Below are positions 1 to 6,291 of a DNA stretch of 9,043 nt, piece by piece. A program made the position numbers and the translations under genes. The DNA lies in assembly GCA_022824605.1 (NCBI GenBank), contig JAJDZO010000358.1, positions 1 through 9,043 on the forward strand, in the 5' to 3' direction. This DNA is from Acidimicrobiia bacterium. GTDB taxonomy: Bacteria > Actinomycetota > Acidimicrobiia > Acidimicrobiales > Aldehydirespiratoraceae. How positions within the stretch are numbered: position 1 is the stretch's first letter; the number at the start of each line of letters is the position of its first letter. The notes beneath the pieces were generated by a model that was not told the DNA's origin, searched no databases, and worked only from the letters and a program-made list of their open reading frames with translations.

Positions 1-1
1 C

Positions 2-745
2 GATCGCGCCGCCCGGCTGGCGGGCTACGCAACGTGGGGCACCGACTGGGAGCCGGGCACACGGTTCGAGTACCACGCTCTAGCCGCGCATTGGGTGTTG
101 GCCGACATCATCACCGAGGTGACCGGCCGTCCCTACGCCGACGTGATCACCCAGCGCGTGATGGAGCCCGCAGGGTGTTCGCGGTGGTTGGGCATCGGCG
201 TCGACGACCAGGACGATGTGGCCGACGGCGTGAGCGTGGGCTCCACGCCCACAGCCAAGGAACTGGATGCTCTCGGGGTTGAGGAGTTGCCCGGCGCGAT
301 CCCCGAAGCGGCGTTGACGGCGTTCAACCTGCCCTGGCTTCGGGCGGTGGGGATCCCCGGCGGCGGCGGGATCGCACGGGCCGAGGAGATGGTCCTCTGG
401 TACCAGGGCGTGCTCCACAACACCGACGACTTCCTTCACCCCGACGTGCGGGCCGACGCCGTGGTCGTGCGCCAGAGCCACCCCGACTGGACCGGCACCC
501 CGGCCAACCGGTCACACGCCTTCATCCTGGCCGGCAGTGACGGCAAGGCCGGCATGCGCAGCCATGGGCACGGCGCCTCCGCCGACGCCTTCGGTCACAG
601 CGGCGCGGCGGGACAGGTGGCCTGGGCCGACCCTGCCACCGGTTTGTCGTTCGCCTATGTCACCAACGGACTGGATCGCAACGATCTCGCCTCCGCCCGC
701 CGCCGCGTGGCGCTGTCAACCCGAGCGCTCGCCTGCGCCAGTTGA
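2..745 (+). CDS. Serine hydrolase of the beta-lactamase / EstB esterase fold (5'-truncated)
   Basis: The reading frame is open from base 2 to the TGA at 743-745 and gives 247 residues. The N-terminal part, which would carry the SxxK nucleophile motif, lies outside the window. Visible landmarks are the PGTRFEYHALAAHWVLA segment (about residues 18-34), where Tyr24 fits the YxN/YxS general-base motif, and GHSG at 198-201 followed by a GQVAWADPATGLSFAYVTNG-like strand, matching the HTG/KTG motif near the end of the fold. Members hydrolyse esters, amides or occasionally lactams; many are mis-named beta-lactamases. The YxN position reads Y-H-A, which argues for an esterase-like member over a true class C beta-lactamase. 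It is the only plus-strand gene and converges on the minus-strand operon with 43 bases between stops, so it is probably expressed separately. The substrate cannot be told from sequence. Confidence 0.88.
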   Translation, partial: DRAARLAGYATWGTDWEPGTRFEYHALAAHWVLADIITEVTGRPYADVITQRVMEPAGCSRWLGIGVDDQDDVADGVSVGSTPTAKELDALGVEELPGAIPEAALTAFNLPWLRAVGIPGGGGIARAEEMVLWYQGVLHNTDDFLHPDVRADAVVVRQSHPDWTGTPANRSHAFILAGSDGKAGMRSHGHGASADAFGHSGAAGQVAWADPATGLSFAYVTNGLDRNDLASARRRVALSTRALACAS

Positions 746-746
746 A

Positions 747-770
747 CGTGCATCGCACGCCGCGGCGCCG
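747..770. terminator. Possible weak bidirectional terminator between convergent genes
   Basis: The 43-base gap between the two convergent stop codons holds a perfect 5-bp stem (CGTGC at 747-751, GCACG at 755-759, loop ATC). A GC-rich self-complementary stretch, CGCCGCGGCG (758-767), overlaps its right arm, and CGGCGCCG (763-770) overlaps that in turn. There is no T-run on either strand, so an intrinsic terminator is not well supported. Position is the main argument for this call. Confidence 0.2.
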
Positions 771-788
771 TGTCGGATTCGCTGGGGG

Positions 789-2465
789 TCAGGCGGTGAC
801 GGCCAAGGGAGCAAGGGCGTCTATGTCGGTGACCACGTCGATCACCGCGGGGCGGCCTGAGGCGAACGCCTGATCAAGGGCGGGCGCGAACTCACTGGGG
901 TCGGTGACTCGCAGGCCGAGGGCTCCTATCTGGTTGGCGAGCGCCGCGAAGTCCACCATCGTGAACTTCCACAGGTCCGAGGCGCCCTGCTCAGTCTGGG
1001 TGCCGCCGTAGACCCGGTCGAAGCCCCGCTTGGACTGGTTGCCCGAGGCGTTGTTGTTCACCACGGTCACCGCCGCGATGTTCCAGCGGACCGCGGTCTC
1101 GATCTCTGCGACGTGATACCAGAAGCCCGAGTCGCCGGTGAAGCACACCACCGGGCGGTCGGGCTGCGCGCATTTGGCCCCTAACGCGGCCGGGAATGCC
1201 CAGCCGAGGTGGCCGGCTGACCGTAGATAGTCCTGGCCGTCGGTCACGTCGAACATTCCGCCCATCCACATGCCGGCATGGCCGGTGTCGGCCACCACGA
1301 TGGCGTCGTCGGGTGTGTGGGCGCTCAGGTCGGCGCAGACACGCTCGGGGCGCACCGGCGTCGTGTCGGACGCGAATTCGGCGGCGTGCTCTGCTCGCCA
1401 GCTCCCCACGGCGTCGTGTGCCTCGGCCGTCCACGACGGACGTTGAACCGGTTCGCCGGCTCGGCTGAGCATCGTCTCGAGCACGGTTCGGGCGTCGCCG
1501 CAGAGGCCTGTGGTCGGCGAGTAGTTGCGGCCGATCACTTCGGGGTCGATGTCGATCTGGATCGAAGGGCGACCCGGCGGGGGCACCTGCCAGAAGTGGG
1601 TGGTCATGCTGCCGACGCTGCTGCCCACGTAGCACACGGCGTCGGCGGCGGAAACGATGCGGTTGGCCGCCGCTCGCGAGTAGGTGCCCACCACCCCGAC
1701 GCTCAGGCGATGCGACGCCGGGATCGTGTCCTTGCCGTTGAGCGAGGTCGCCACCGGGATGTCGAAGTGCTCGGCGAGGCGCACCAAAGCCTCGCGTGCC
1801 CCCGATAGCCGCACGCCGCCGCCCGCCACGATCACGGGCCGCTTCGCATGCCTCAGCACCTTGAGCGCCGGGTCCGAGGATGCCGGGTCGGCCAGGCCGG
1901 TCCGGTGCGGCGCAACGGCACGGTGGGCAGGGTCGATGTGGGTGCTGGCTGCGATGTCGGTGGCGTCGAGCTGGCCCTCATTGCCGGCGAACTGCAGGTG
2001 CACCGGACCGGGTGATCCCGACGTGGCCACCCGGAACGCCTGGCGCATCATGTCGGGGATCCGTTCGGCGTCGTCGATGGTGGCGTTGAACTTGGTGACC
2101 GTCTCGAAGGCGGGCACGTCGTCGACTTCCTGGTAGACGCCTCTGAACTTGGTGGACGGGTGGCGCCCGCCGGTGAGGGCGATCACCGGCGAGTGGGCCA
2201 GATGGGCGTCGCGCAGCCCGGCGCAGAGGTTGAGAGCCCCCACCACCTGGGCCATGCACACGCCGGGCCGTCCCGACGCCCGGGCGTAGCCGTCGGCCAT
2301 ATAGGCGGACGGCTTCTCGCCGTGGGGACGGATCCGCTTGATGTCGGTGAGGCGCTCGATCTCCACCATGGTGCGCCGCAGCACCGCGGGCACATGGAAC
2401 ACATGGGTGACTCCGTAGGCGTCGAGCATCCTGGCGAGTGCTGCTGCTGCGCTGGTTGTGGTCAT
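789..2465 (-). CDS. Thiamine-diphosphate-dependent enzyme (acetolactate synthase / 2-oxo acid decarboxylase superfamily)
   Basis: This 558-residue protein has the normal length and three-domain order of the ThDP superfamily. The N-terminal pyrimidine-binding domain (about 1-170) carries the activating glutamate Glu50, seven residues before DGYAR as in acetolactate synthases. A central domain (about 190-330) contains VIVAGGGVR. The C-terminal diphosphate-binding domain (about 370-545) has GDS at 444-446 and NNN at 470-472, matching the GDG-(about 25)-NN Mg/ThDP motif. Family members decarboxylate 2-oxo acids or transfer the resulting acyl-carbanion. Two departures stand out: the usual GVPG near residues 24-27 reads HVPA, and the third residue of GDG is Ser. 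It is unlikely to be biosynthetic acetolactate synthase, as no small subunit is adjacent; a catabolic 2-oxo acid decarboxylase, lyase or carboligase is more likely. The ATG start has GAGAGGA 10 bases upstream (2476-2482). It is the last gene of the operon. Confidence 0.93.
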   Translation of the reverse strand: MTTTSAAAALARMLDAYGVTHVFHVPAVLRRTMVEIERLTDIKRIRPHGEKPSAYMADGYARASGRPGVCMAQVVGALNLCAGLRDAHLAHSPVIALTGGRHPSTKFRGVYQEVDDVPAFETVTKFNATIDDAERIPDMMRQAFRVATSGSPGPVHLQFAGNEGQLDATDIAASTHIDPAHRAVAPHRTGLADPASSDPALKVLRHAKRPVIVAGGGVRLSGAREALVRLAEHFDIPVATSLNGKDTIPASHRLSVGVVGTYSRAAANRIVSAADAVCYVGSSVGSMTTHFWQVPPPGRPSIQIDIDPEVIGRNYSPTTGLCGDARTVLETMLSRAGEPVQRPSWTAEAHDAVGSWRAEHAAEFASDTTPVRPERVCADLSAHTPDDAIVVADTGHAGMWMGGMFDVTDGQDYLRSAGHLGWAFPAALGAKCAQPDRPVVCFTGDSGFWYHVAEIETAVRWNIAAVTVVNNNASGNQSKRGFDRVYGGTQTEQGASDLWKFTMVDFAALANQIGALGLRVTDPSEFAPALDQAFASGRPAVIDVVTDIDALAPLAVTA

Positions 2466-2517
2466 CTTCGTGCGGTCCTCTCGATGCCTCTACTGATCCT
2501 GAGGCGCGCCGCCAACG

Positions 2518-2545
2518 AGCCCTGTCGGGCTAGGGCGCGAGCCCG
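2518..2545 (-). promoter_or_regulatory. Intergenic RNA structure with two mutually exclusive hairpins
   Basis: In the 90-base gap upstream of the ThDP gene, the minus-strand transcript reads CGGGCT (2545-2540), AGCCCG (2531-2526), GGGCT (2522-2518). The middle element can pair with the first (6 bp, 8-base loop) or with the last (AGCCC/GGGCT, 5 bp, 4-base loop), but not with both. No U-run follows, so it is not an ordinary terminator. It could be an attenuator-like switch, an mRNA-stability element or chance in GC-rich DNA. Confidence 0.25.
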
Positions 2546-2555
2546 GCCCCAGTGC

Positions 2556-3077
2556 TCAGGGCTGTCCGAAGGTTGAGACCTTGTCCACCCGGCACTCGAA
2601 GAGCACCCGCCGCTCGTCGATGGACGGGTCTCGCAGGCCGTAGGGCCCGTCGGTGCCGGTGTATTTGGTCCAGATGCCGTCGAGTTGCTCGGTGACCCAA
2701 GCGCCCTCTGCCGGGTCGTCCTCGGAGATCTCGCGGTCGACGGTGATCTTCATCGACACCCAGTGGTAGGGGTTCTGCGGGTTGATGAGGATCAGCGTCA
2801 CTTCGGGGTTGTTGCGGATCCAGGTCGTCTTCTTGCGGTGCTCGGCCACGTTGATCAGCACCTTGTCGCCGGAGTAGTCGAACCACATCGGGGTGAGGCT
2901 CGGCCGGCCGTCGGCACCGATCACCGACACCACCGCGGTGACCTGCTCGTCGAGCAGGCGCTTGTAGATCGGGTCGAGGTCGTCGAGGCTGTCGATCTCG
3001 CTTCGTCCGCCGATCCCGAACTGCCCGGCCTGCAAGCCGGATGAGACGTCCAAGAATTGGTACAGCCTGATCGCCAT
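2556..3077 (-). CDS. PPOX-family split beta-barrel flavin/F420-binding protein
   Basis: This 173-residue protein belongs to the pyridoxamine 5'-phosphate oxidase-like flavin/deazaflavin group. The core, about residues 30-105, contains LLDEQVTAVVSVIGADGRPS, then TPMWFDYSGDKVLINVAE, then KKTTWIRNNPEVTLIL and NPYHWVSM. This is the strand order and motif pattern of actinobacterial FDOR-type proteins (Rv1155-like), which bind F420, FMN or haem. The basic stretch RKKT and the following RNNP fit the cofactor phosphate-binding region. About 30 extra residues precede the core, and the C-terminal 50 residues (WTKYTGTDGPYG onward) are typical of the longer members. The start is firm: ATG with AAGGAG 7 bases upstream (3085-3090). 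In this operon it could act as a redox partner for the LLM enzyme encoded two genes upstream, or reduce a pathway intermediate itself. Cofactor choice cannot be settled by reading alone. Confidence 0.9.
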   Translation of the reverse strand: MAIRLYQFLDVSSGLQAGQFGIGGRSEIDSLDDLDPIYKRLLDEQVTAVVSVIGADGRPSLTPMWFDYSGDKVLINVAEHRKKTTWIRNNPEVTLILINPQNPYHWVSMKITVDREISEDDPAEGAWVTEQLDGIWTKYTGTDGPYGLRDPSIDERRVLFECRVDKVSTFGQP

Positions 3078-3100
3078 TTGTCAGCTCCTTGTGTTGCGTA

Positions 3101-3128
3101 GCCGCGCCGGTTGGGTCACCAGCGCGGC
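3101..3128. promoter_or_regulatory. Strong intergenic hairpin between SMP-30 and PPOX genes
   Basis: GCCGCGC (3101-3107) and GCGCGGC (3122-3128) form a perfect 7-bp GC stem. After one mismatch (C3108/A3121), GGT (3109-3111) pairs with ACC (3118-3120), leaving a 6-base loop. It sits in the 55-base gap just upstream of the PPOX Shine-Dalgarno. In the direction of operon transcription no U-run follows, so a role in mRNA processing or stability is more likely than termination. On the plus strand it is followed by GTTTCT, but no plus-strand gene reads into it. Confidence 0.35.
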
Positions 3129-3132
3129 GTTT

Positions 3133-4149
3133 CTACCAGTGAACCATCGCCAGCCCGGCAACGGGACTGCGGAAGTACGGGATCCGGGTGCCTCGCAGGC
3201 TGCCCACATAGACGGTGCGCAGGTCGGCGCCGCCGAAGGTGACGCTGGCGGTCCATGGCGCGACGGTGCCTCCGGCGGCCAGCATCAACTCGGGGGTGGC
3301 CTCGTCGCGGTGGAAGGCGTCGAGGAAGGCCCGACTGGCGGTCGAGCCGCGGTCGTCGTCGAGGATGATCCGCAGGTCGCCGTCGGGCGTGATGGCGAAG
3401 ATCCGGTCGTTGAACACATGGGTGCCCCACAGGTTGCCGTGGGAGTCGAAGGCGATGCCGTCGATGAGCGCTCCGGTGTCGTCGGGGCCGAACACCTCGT
3501 AGTCGCTCAGTGATCCGTCGGGCTGCACCCGCATCCGGCTCACGCGCTTGCCGCATGTCTCCGCGATGTACATCCATTCCTCGTTGGCGTCGAGGCGCAC
3601 CTCGTTGGTGAAGGCCAGCCCCTCGGCCACCACCCTCGGGCCGTCGGAATCCACGAGCACGATGCGCCCGTCGGCGACGTTGGGACTGATCGCCTCCATC
3701 CAGTTGGGGATCATGGTCGACACGGTCACATAGATCCGCTCCTTGGAGTCGCGCATCACGAAGTTGACCTTGCCGATGGGCTCGCCGCCGATCGAGTCGC
3801 ACATCACGGTGGACTCGCCGCTGCGGGTCATGCGTTCGAGGCGGTCGGTTCCGAAGTTGGAGATGAGCAGGTCGCCGTTGGAGGCGAAGGCGAGACCGTT
3901 CGGCAGGGTGCCGGTGGTGAACCGCTGAGCGTCGTCGGAGGCCTCCGAGAAGCGCGAGTCGGATTCTTGATGGATGAGGCGCTGGCGGCCGGTGGCGGTG
4001 TCGATGTGCACCACCCCTCCTCGGGCGTCGGCGACCCACAGCGAGCCGTCGCGCTCGGCGAGGATGCACTCGGGCCTCTGGAGTCCTTCGCCCACATAGC
4101 TCACGTCACCTGGGGCGACCTCGAAGCCGTCTATCGGGTTGGATGCCAT
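3133..4149 (-). CDS. SMP-30 / gluconolactonase-like six-bladed beta-propeller hydrolase
   Basis: This 338-residue protein shows repeated propeller blades of the SMP-30/gluconolactonase/LRE family. The expected divalent-metal ligands can be matched: Glu27 in RPE near the N terminus, Asn182 in LAFTNEVRLD (the usual PNGVA-type motif) and Asp230 in LIDGIAFDSHGNLWGTH (the usual PDGIAVDxxGNLW). Asn129, in GKVNFVMRDSKERIY, fits the additional Asn ligand. Characterised members hydrolyse lactones (gluconolactone, aldonolactones) or organophosphates using Ca2+ or Zn2+. There is no signal peptide, so it is cytoplasmic. Its ATG lies 2 bases after the stop codon of the upstream LLM gene, with GGAGGTG 7 bases before it, so translation is probably coupled to that gene. 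A lactonase acting after an oxygenation step is a reasonable inference; the natural substrate is unknown. Confidence 0.92.
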   Translation of the reverse strand: MASNPIDGFEVAPGDVSYVGEGLQRPECILAERDGSLWVADARGGVVHIDTATGRQRLIHQESDSRFSEASDDAQRFTTGTLPNGLAFASNGDLLISNFGTDRLERMTRSGESTVMCDSIGGEPIGKVNFVMRDSKERIYVTVSTMIPNWMEAISPNVADGRIVLVDSDGPRVVAEGLAFTNEVRLDANEEWMYIAETCGKRVSRMRVQPDGSLSDYEVFGPDDTGALIDGIAFDSHGNLWGTHVFNDRIFAITPDGDLRIILDDDRGSTASRAFLDAFHRDEATPELMLAAGGTVAPWTASVTFGGADLRTVYVGSLRGTRIPYFRSPVAGLAMVHW

Positions 4150-4151
4150 CG

Positions 4152-5447
4152 TCAGCCACCTCCGGCTGCTGTGTGGGCGTGTGGGTCTCCGCCGCTGCCG
4201 GTGCCGGAGTCGGTGTAGCTGCCGGCGGGCGGCGTGTCGAAGTCGGGAACCTCGAGGTGGGGCAGAACCTCCTGCATGAAAAGGGTCAACTCCTCGGCGA
4301 CCTCGTCTTTGGGGATCTGCGCGTAGTGCCAGATCAAGGTGATGTACTCGGCGGGCACCTGTTCGACGAGTTGCTGCCAGGCTTCGACGGACTGTTCGAC
4401 GGTGCCGCCGATGAAGATGTCGGACTCCTTCATCGAGGCGATGTGGTCGGTGTCGGGATCGTTGGGGAACTGCGGGAAGAACGGGCCGTAGAAGTTCTGG
4501 TAGATGTCGAGGTCGTAGTCGCGCAGGCGCCGGTCGTACTCGGCCGCGGTGGCGGTGATGTGGGGCCAGCGGACGATGTTCTGGCGCTCGCCGTGCCTGC
4601 GGGTGATCCCGGCGGCCGCCGCGGCCTCCACGTAGAGGTGCGAGTGTTCGGCCACCGCCGCGGTCGGCATGAAGTACGTGGGGATGAAGCCCCGCTCGGC
4701 GCAGTAGACGATCGTCTCGGGGCTGCGGCTGGTGGCCACGAACACCGGCGGATGCGGCAGCGTGTAGGGCTTGGGCACGACGCTCACCCGCCGTACCGCC
4801 CCGGCTTCGTCGACTTCGCCGGCGGTGCCGGCGAGCGAGGCGATCCGGCGGGCGGGGTAGCCGACCACGCCGGTGTCGTGCGGGTAGGGCACCTCATAGG
4901 AGTCGCCCTTGTACTCGAAGGACTCCTCGGTCCAGCATTTGAGCAGCATCTCGGTGCGTTCGTTGAACAGGACCCGGTTGCGGTAGTCCTCGTCGCTCTG
5001 GTCGCCGAGGGTGGCCACCGCACCGCCGTGCTGTCCCAGGATGTTGGTCCAGCGCGACTGGTAGCCCCTGGCCAGCCCGACGAAGAACCTGCCCCGGGTG
5101 AGGTGGTCGAGGATGGCGGTCTCCTCAGCCACCCGTATCGGATCCTGGGTGGCCATCACGTAGCCGAGCGCGCCGATGTAGGCGTTCTTCACCAGCGCGG
5201 CCCAGTAGGCGTTGAGCACTCCGGGGTTGGGGCCCACCTCGTAGCCCTCGGAGTGCAGGTGGTGCTCGATGGTGCTGATGCCCCACACTCCGAGGTCGTC
5301 GGCGAGCGTCACGAGGTCGGTCCAGTCGTGGAGCACCTGGTGGTAGAGCTCGCGGTCGCGGCCCACGGGTGCCGCCGCGATGCGGCCCTCGGCCCCTTCT
5401 GCGGGCAGCATCGGATAGATCTGCACGATCACTTTGGGATGAGCCAC
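4152..5447 (-). CDS. Luciferase-like monooxygenase (LLM class flavin- or F420-dependent oxidoreductase)
   Basis: This 431-residue TIM-barrel enzyme belongs to the bacterial luciferase-like family. Visible family features are ADDLGVWGISTIEHH (about 49-63, the WxxEHH-type motif), LDHLTRGRFFVGLARGYQ (about 113-130, the cofactor-side SGR-G-GRG motif), KPYTLPHPPVFVATSRSPE (about 226-244) and DIFIGGTVEQSVEAW near 343-357. Such enzymes hydroxylate, desulfonate, perform Baeyer-Villiger oxidation or open rings, using reduced FMN from a reductase, or act as F420-dependent dehydrogenases. The last 24 residues (about 408-431) are a low-complexity Gly/Ser/His/Ala tail outside the catalytic fold; its coding DNA carries the Shine-Dalgarno of the next gene. 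Translation starts at GTG with AAAGGA 8 bases upstream (5456-5461), and no other start lies in frame nearby. The PPOX protein two genes on may be its partner, which is inferred only from position. Confidence 0.93.
   Translation of the reverse strand: MAHPKVIVQIYPMLPAEGAEGRIAAAPVGRDRELYHQVLHDWTDLVTLADDLGVWGISTIEHHLHSEGYEVGPNPGVLNAYWAALVKNAYIGALGYVMATQDPIRVAEETAILDHLTRGRFFVGLARGYQSRWTNILGQHGGAVATLGDQSDEDYRNRVLFNERTEMLLKCWTEESFEYKGDSYEVPYPHDTGVVGYPARRIASLAGTAGEVDEAGAVRRVSVVPKPYTLPHPPVFVATSRSPETIVYCAERGFIPTYFMPTAAVAEHSHLYVEAAAAAGITRRHGERQNIVRWPHITATAAEYDRRLRDYDLDIYQNFYGPFFPQFPNDPDTDHIASMKESDIFIGGTVEQSVEAWQQLVEQVPAEYITLIWHYAQIPKDEVAEELTLFMQEVLPHLEVPDFDTPPAGSYTDSGTGSGGDPHAHTAAGGG
4157..4163 (-). 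promoter_or_regulatory. Shine-Dalgarno inside the LLM 3' end, coupling translation of the SMP-30 gene
   Basis: The minus strand reads GGAGGTG here, 7 bases before the SMP-30 ATG and within the last codons of the LLM gene. The LLM TGA and the SMP-30 ATG are separated by only 2 bases. This supports translational coupling and fixes the SMP-30 start. Confidence 0.7.
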
Positions 5448-5475
5448 GGAGGGCGTCCTTTCTATTGCGTCACCA

Positions 5476-6255
5476 CTAGTGCATCACCACGCCGGCGGTG
5501 ACGTTCATGTCGGCGCCGGTGATGCGGGCGGCGTCGTCGGAGGCCAGGAACACCACCATGCGGGCGATGTCGGAAGCCGTCACCAGCTGTCTCAGTGGCG
5601 ACAGGGCCAGGAACTGCTCACGCACCTGCTCCGATGTGCGGCCCTGGGCCTCGGCCTGCATCTCGAACACCCGGTCGATGCGGGGCCCTTCCACCGCGCC
5701 GGGCGACACCAGGTTGACCCTCACGCCGTGGGGGCCGGCATCCTCGGCGAGCGTGCGGGTCAGCCCGATCAGCGCAGCCTTGCTGGTGGCGTAGGCCGAG
5801 CGGTTCAACAGCGCCCGCTTGCCGGTGATCGAGCCGATGATCACCACCGATCCTGCGCCTCGCTCGATCATCGGGGGCATCAGGGCTGCGCAGCACGAGA
5901 AGACTCCGGTGACGTTCACCGCCATCGTCTCGTGCCAGTCGGCGGGGTCGATCTCCCACAGCGGTGCCGACGGCCCGGCGATGCCGCTGTTGTTGACCAG
6001 CACATCGACGCGGCCCCAGCGGTCGAGCACGGCTCGGGCCATGGCGTCCACCGAGTCGGGATCGGTCACGTCGGTGGGTATCGCCTGAGCGGACCGGCCA
6101 AGACCTCTCACCTGTTCGGCGGTGTCGTCGAGCGCGTCGGCTGAGCGGGCCGCCAGCACCAGATCGGCGCCCGCCGCGGCGCAGTCGAGCGCGATCTGGC
6201 GACCGATGCCCTGACTGGCCCCGGTCACCACCACTACCTTGCCGTCGAGGTTCAT
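5476..6255 (-). CDS. Short-chain dehydrogenase/reductase (classical SDR)
   Basis: This 259-residue protein is a complete classical SDR. It has the Rossmann motif TGASQGIG at 11-18, NNSG at 88-91 (the family NNAG with Ala to Ser), catalytic Asn114, Ser142, Tyr155 and Lys159 (YATSK), and the PG motif at 185-186. Such enzymes interconvert alcohols and ketones, or reduce enoyl or dihydrodiol substrates, with NAD(P)(H). Arg37 in LAARSAD, at the end of the second strand, mildly suggests NADP(H). The C-terminal GADMNVTAGVVMH resembles the common ITGxxxxVDGG end, with substitutions. The ATG has AAAGG 8 bases upstream (6264-6268). It lies 28 bases before the LLM gene and 36 bases after the cyclase-family gene, inside the operon. 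A dehydrogenation step on a pathway alcohol is the natural guess, but SDR substrates cannot be read from sequence. Confidence 0.95.
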   Translation of the reverse strand: MNLDGKVVVVTGASQGIGRQIALDCAAAGADLVLAARSADALDDTAEQVRGLGRSAQAIPTDVTDPDSVDAMARAVLDRWGRVDVLVNNSGIAGPSAPLWEIDPADWHETMAVNVTGVFSCCAALMPPMIERGAGSVVIIGSITGKRALLNRSAYATSKAALIGLTRTLAEDAGPHGVRVNLVSPGAVEGPRIDRVFEMQAEAQGRTSEQVREQFLALSPLRQLVTASDIARMVVFLASDDAARITGADMNVTAGVVMH

Positions 6256-6291
6256 TTGACCTGCCTTTGCTGTCGGCGTCGTGTCTGGCGC

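Noticed and set aside
758..767. Perfect 10-base palindrome CGCCGCGGCG
   Set aside because: No loop for a hairpin, and such palindromes are frequent by chance at this GC content; not called as an operator.
1278..1808. 176-codon plus-strand frame inside the ThDP gene
   Set aside because: Antisense shadow with no domain; the ThDP frame has all cofactor motifs without interruption.
3116..4069. 317-codon minus-strand frame overlapping the SMP-30 gene
   Set aside because: Arg/Pro-rich alternate frame; the SMP-30 frame carries the metal ligands and a proper Shine-Dalgarno.
4143..5501. 452-codon open frame on the plus strand
   Set aside because: Antisense shadow of the LLM gene with Gly/Val-rich composition and no family motif.
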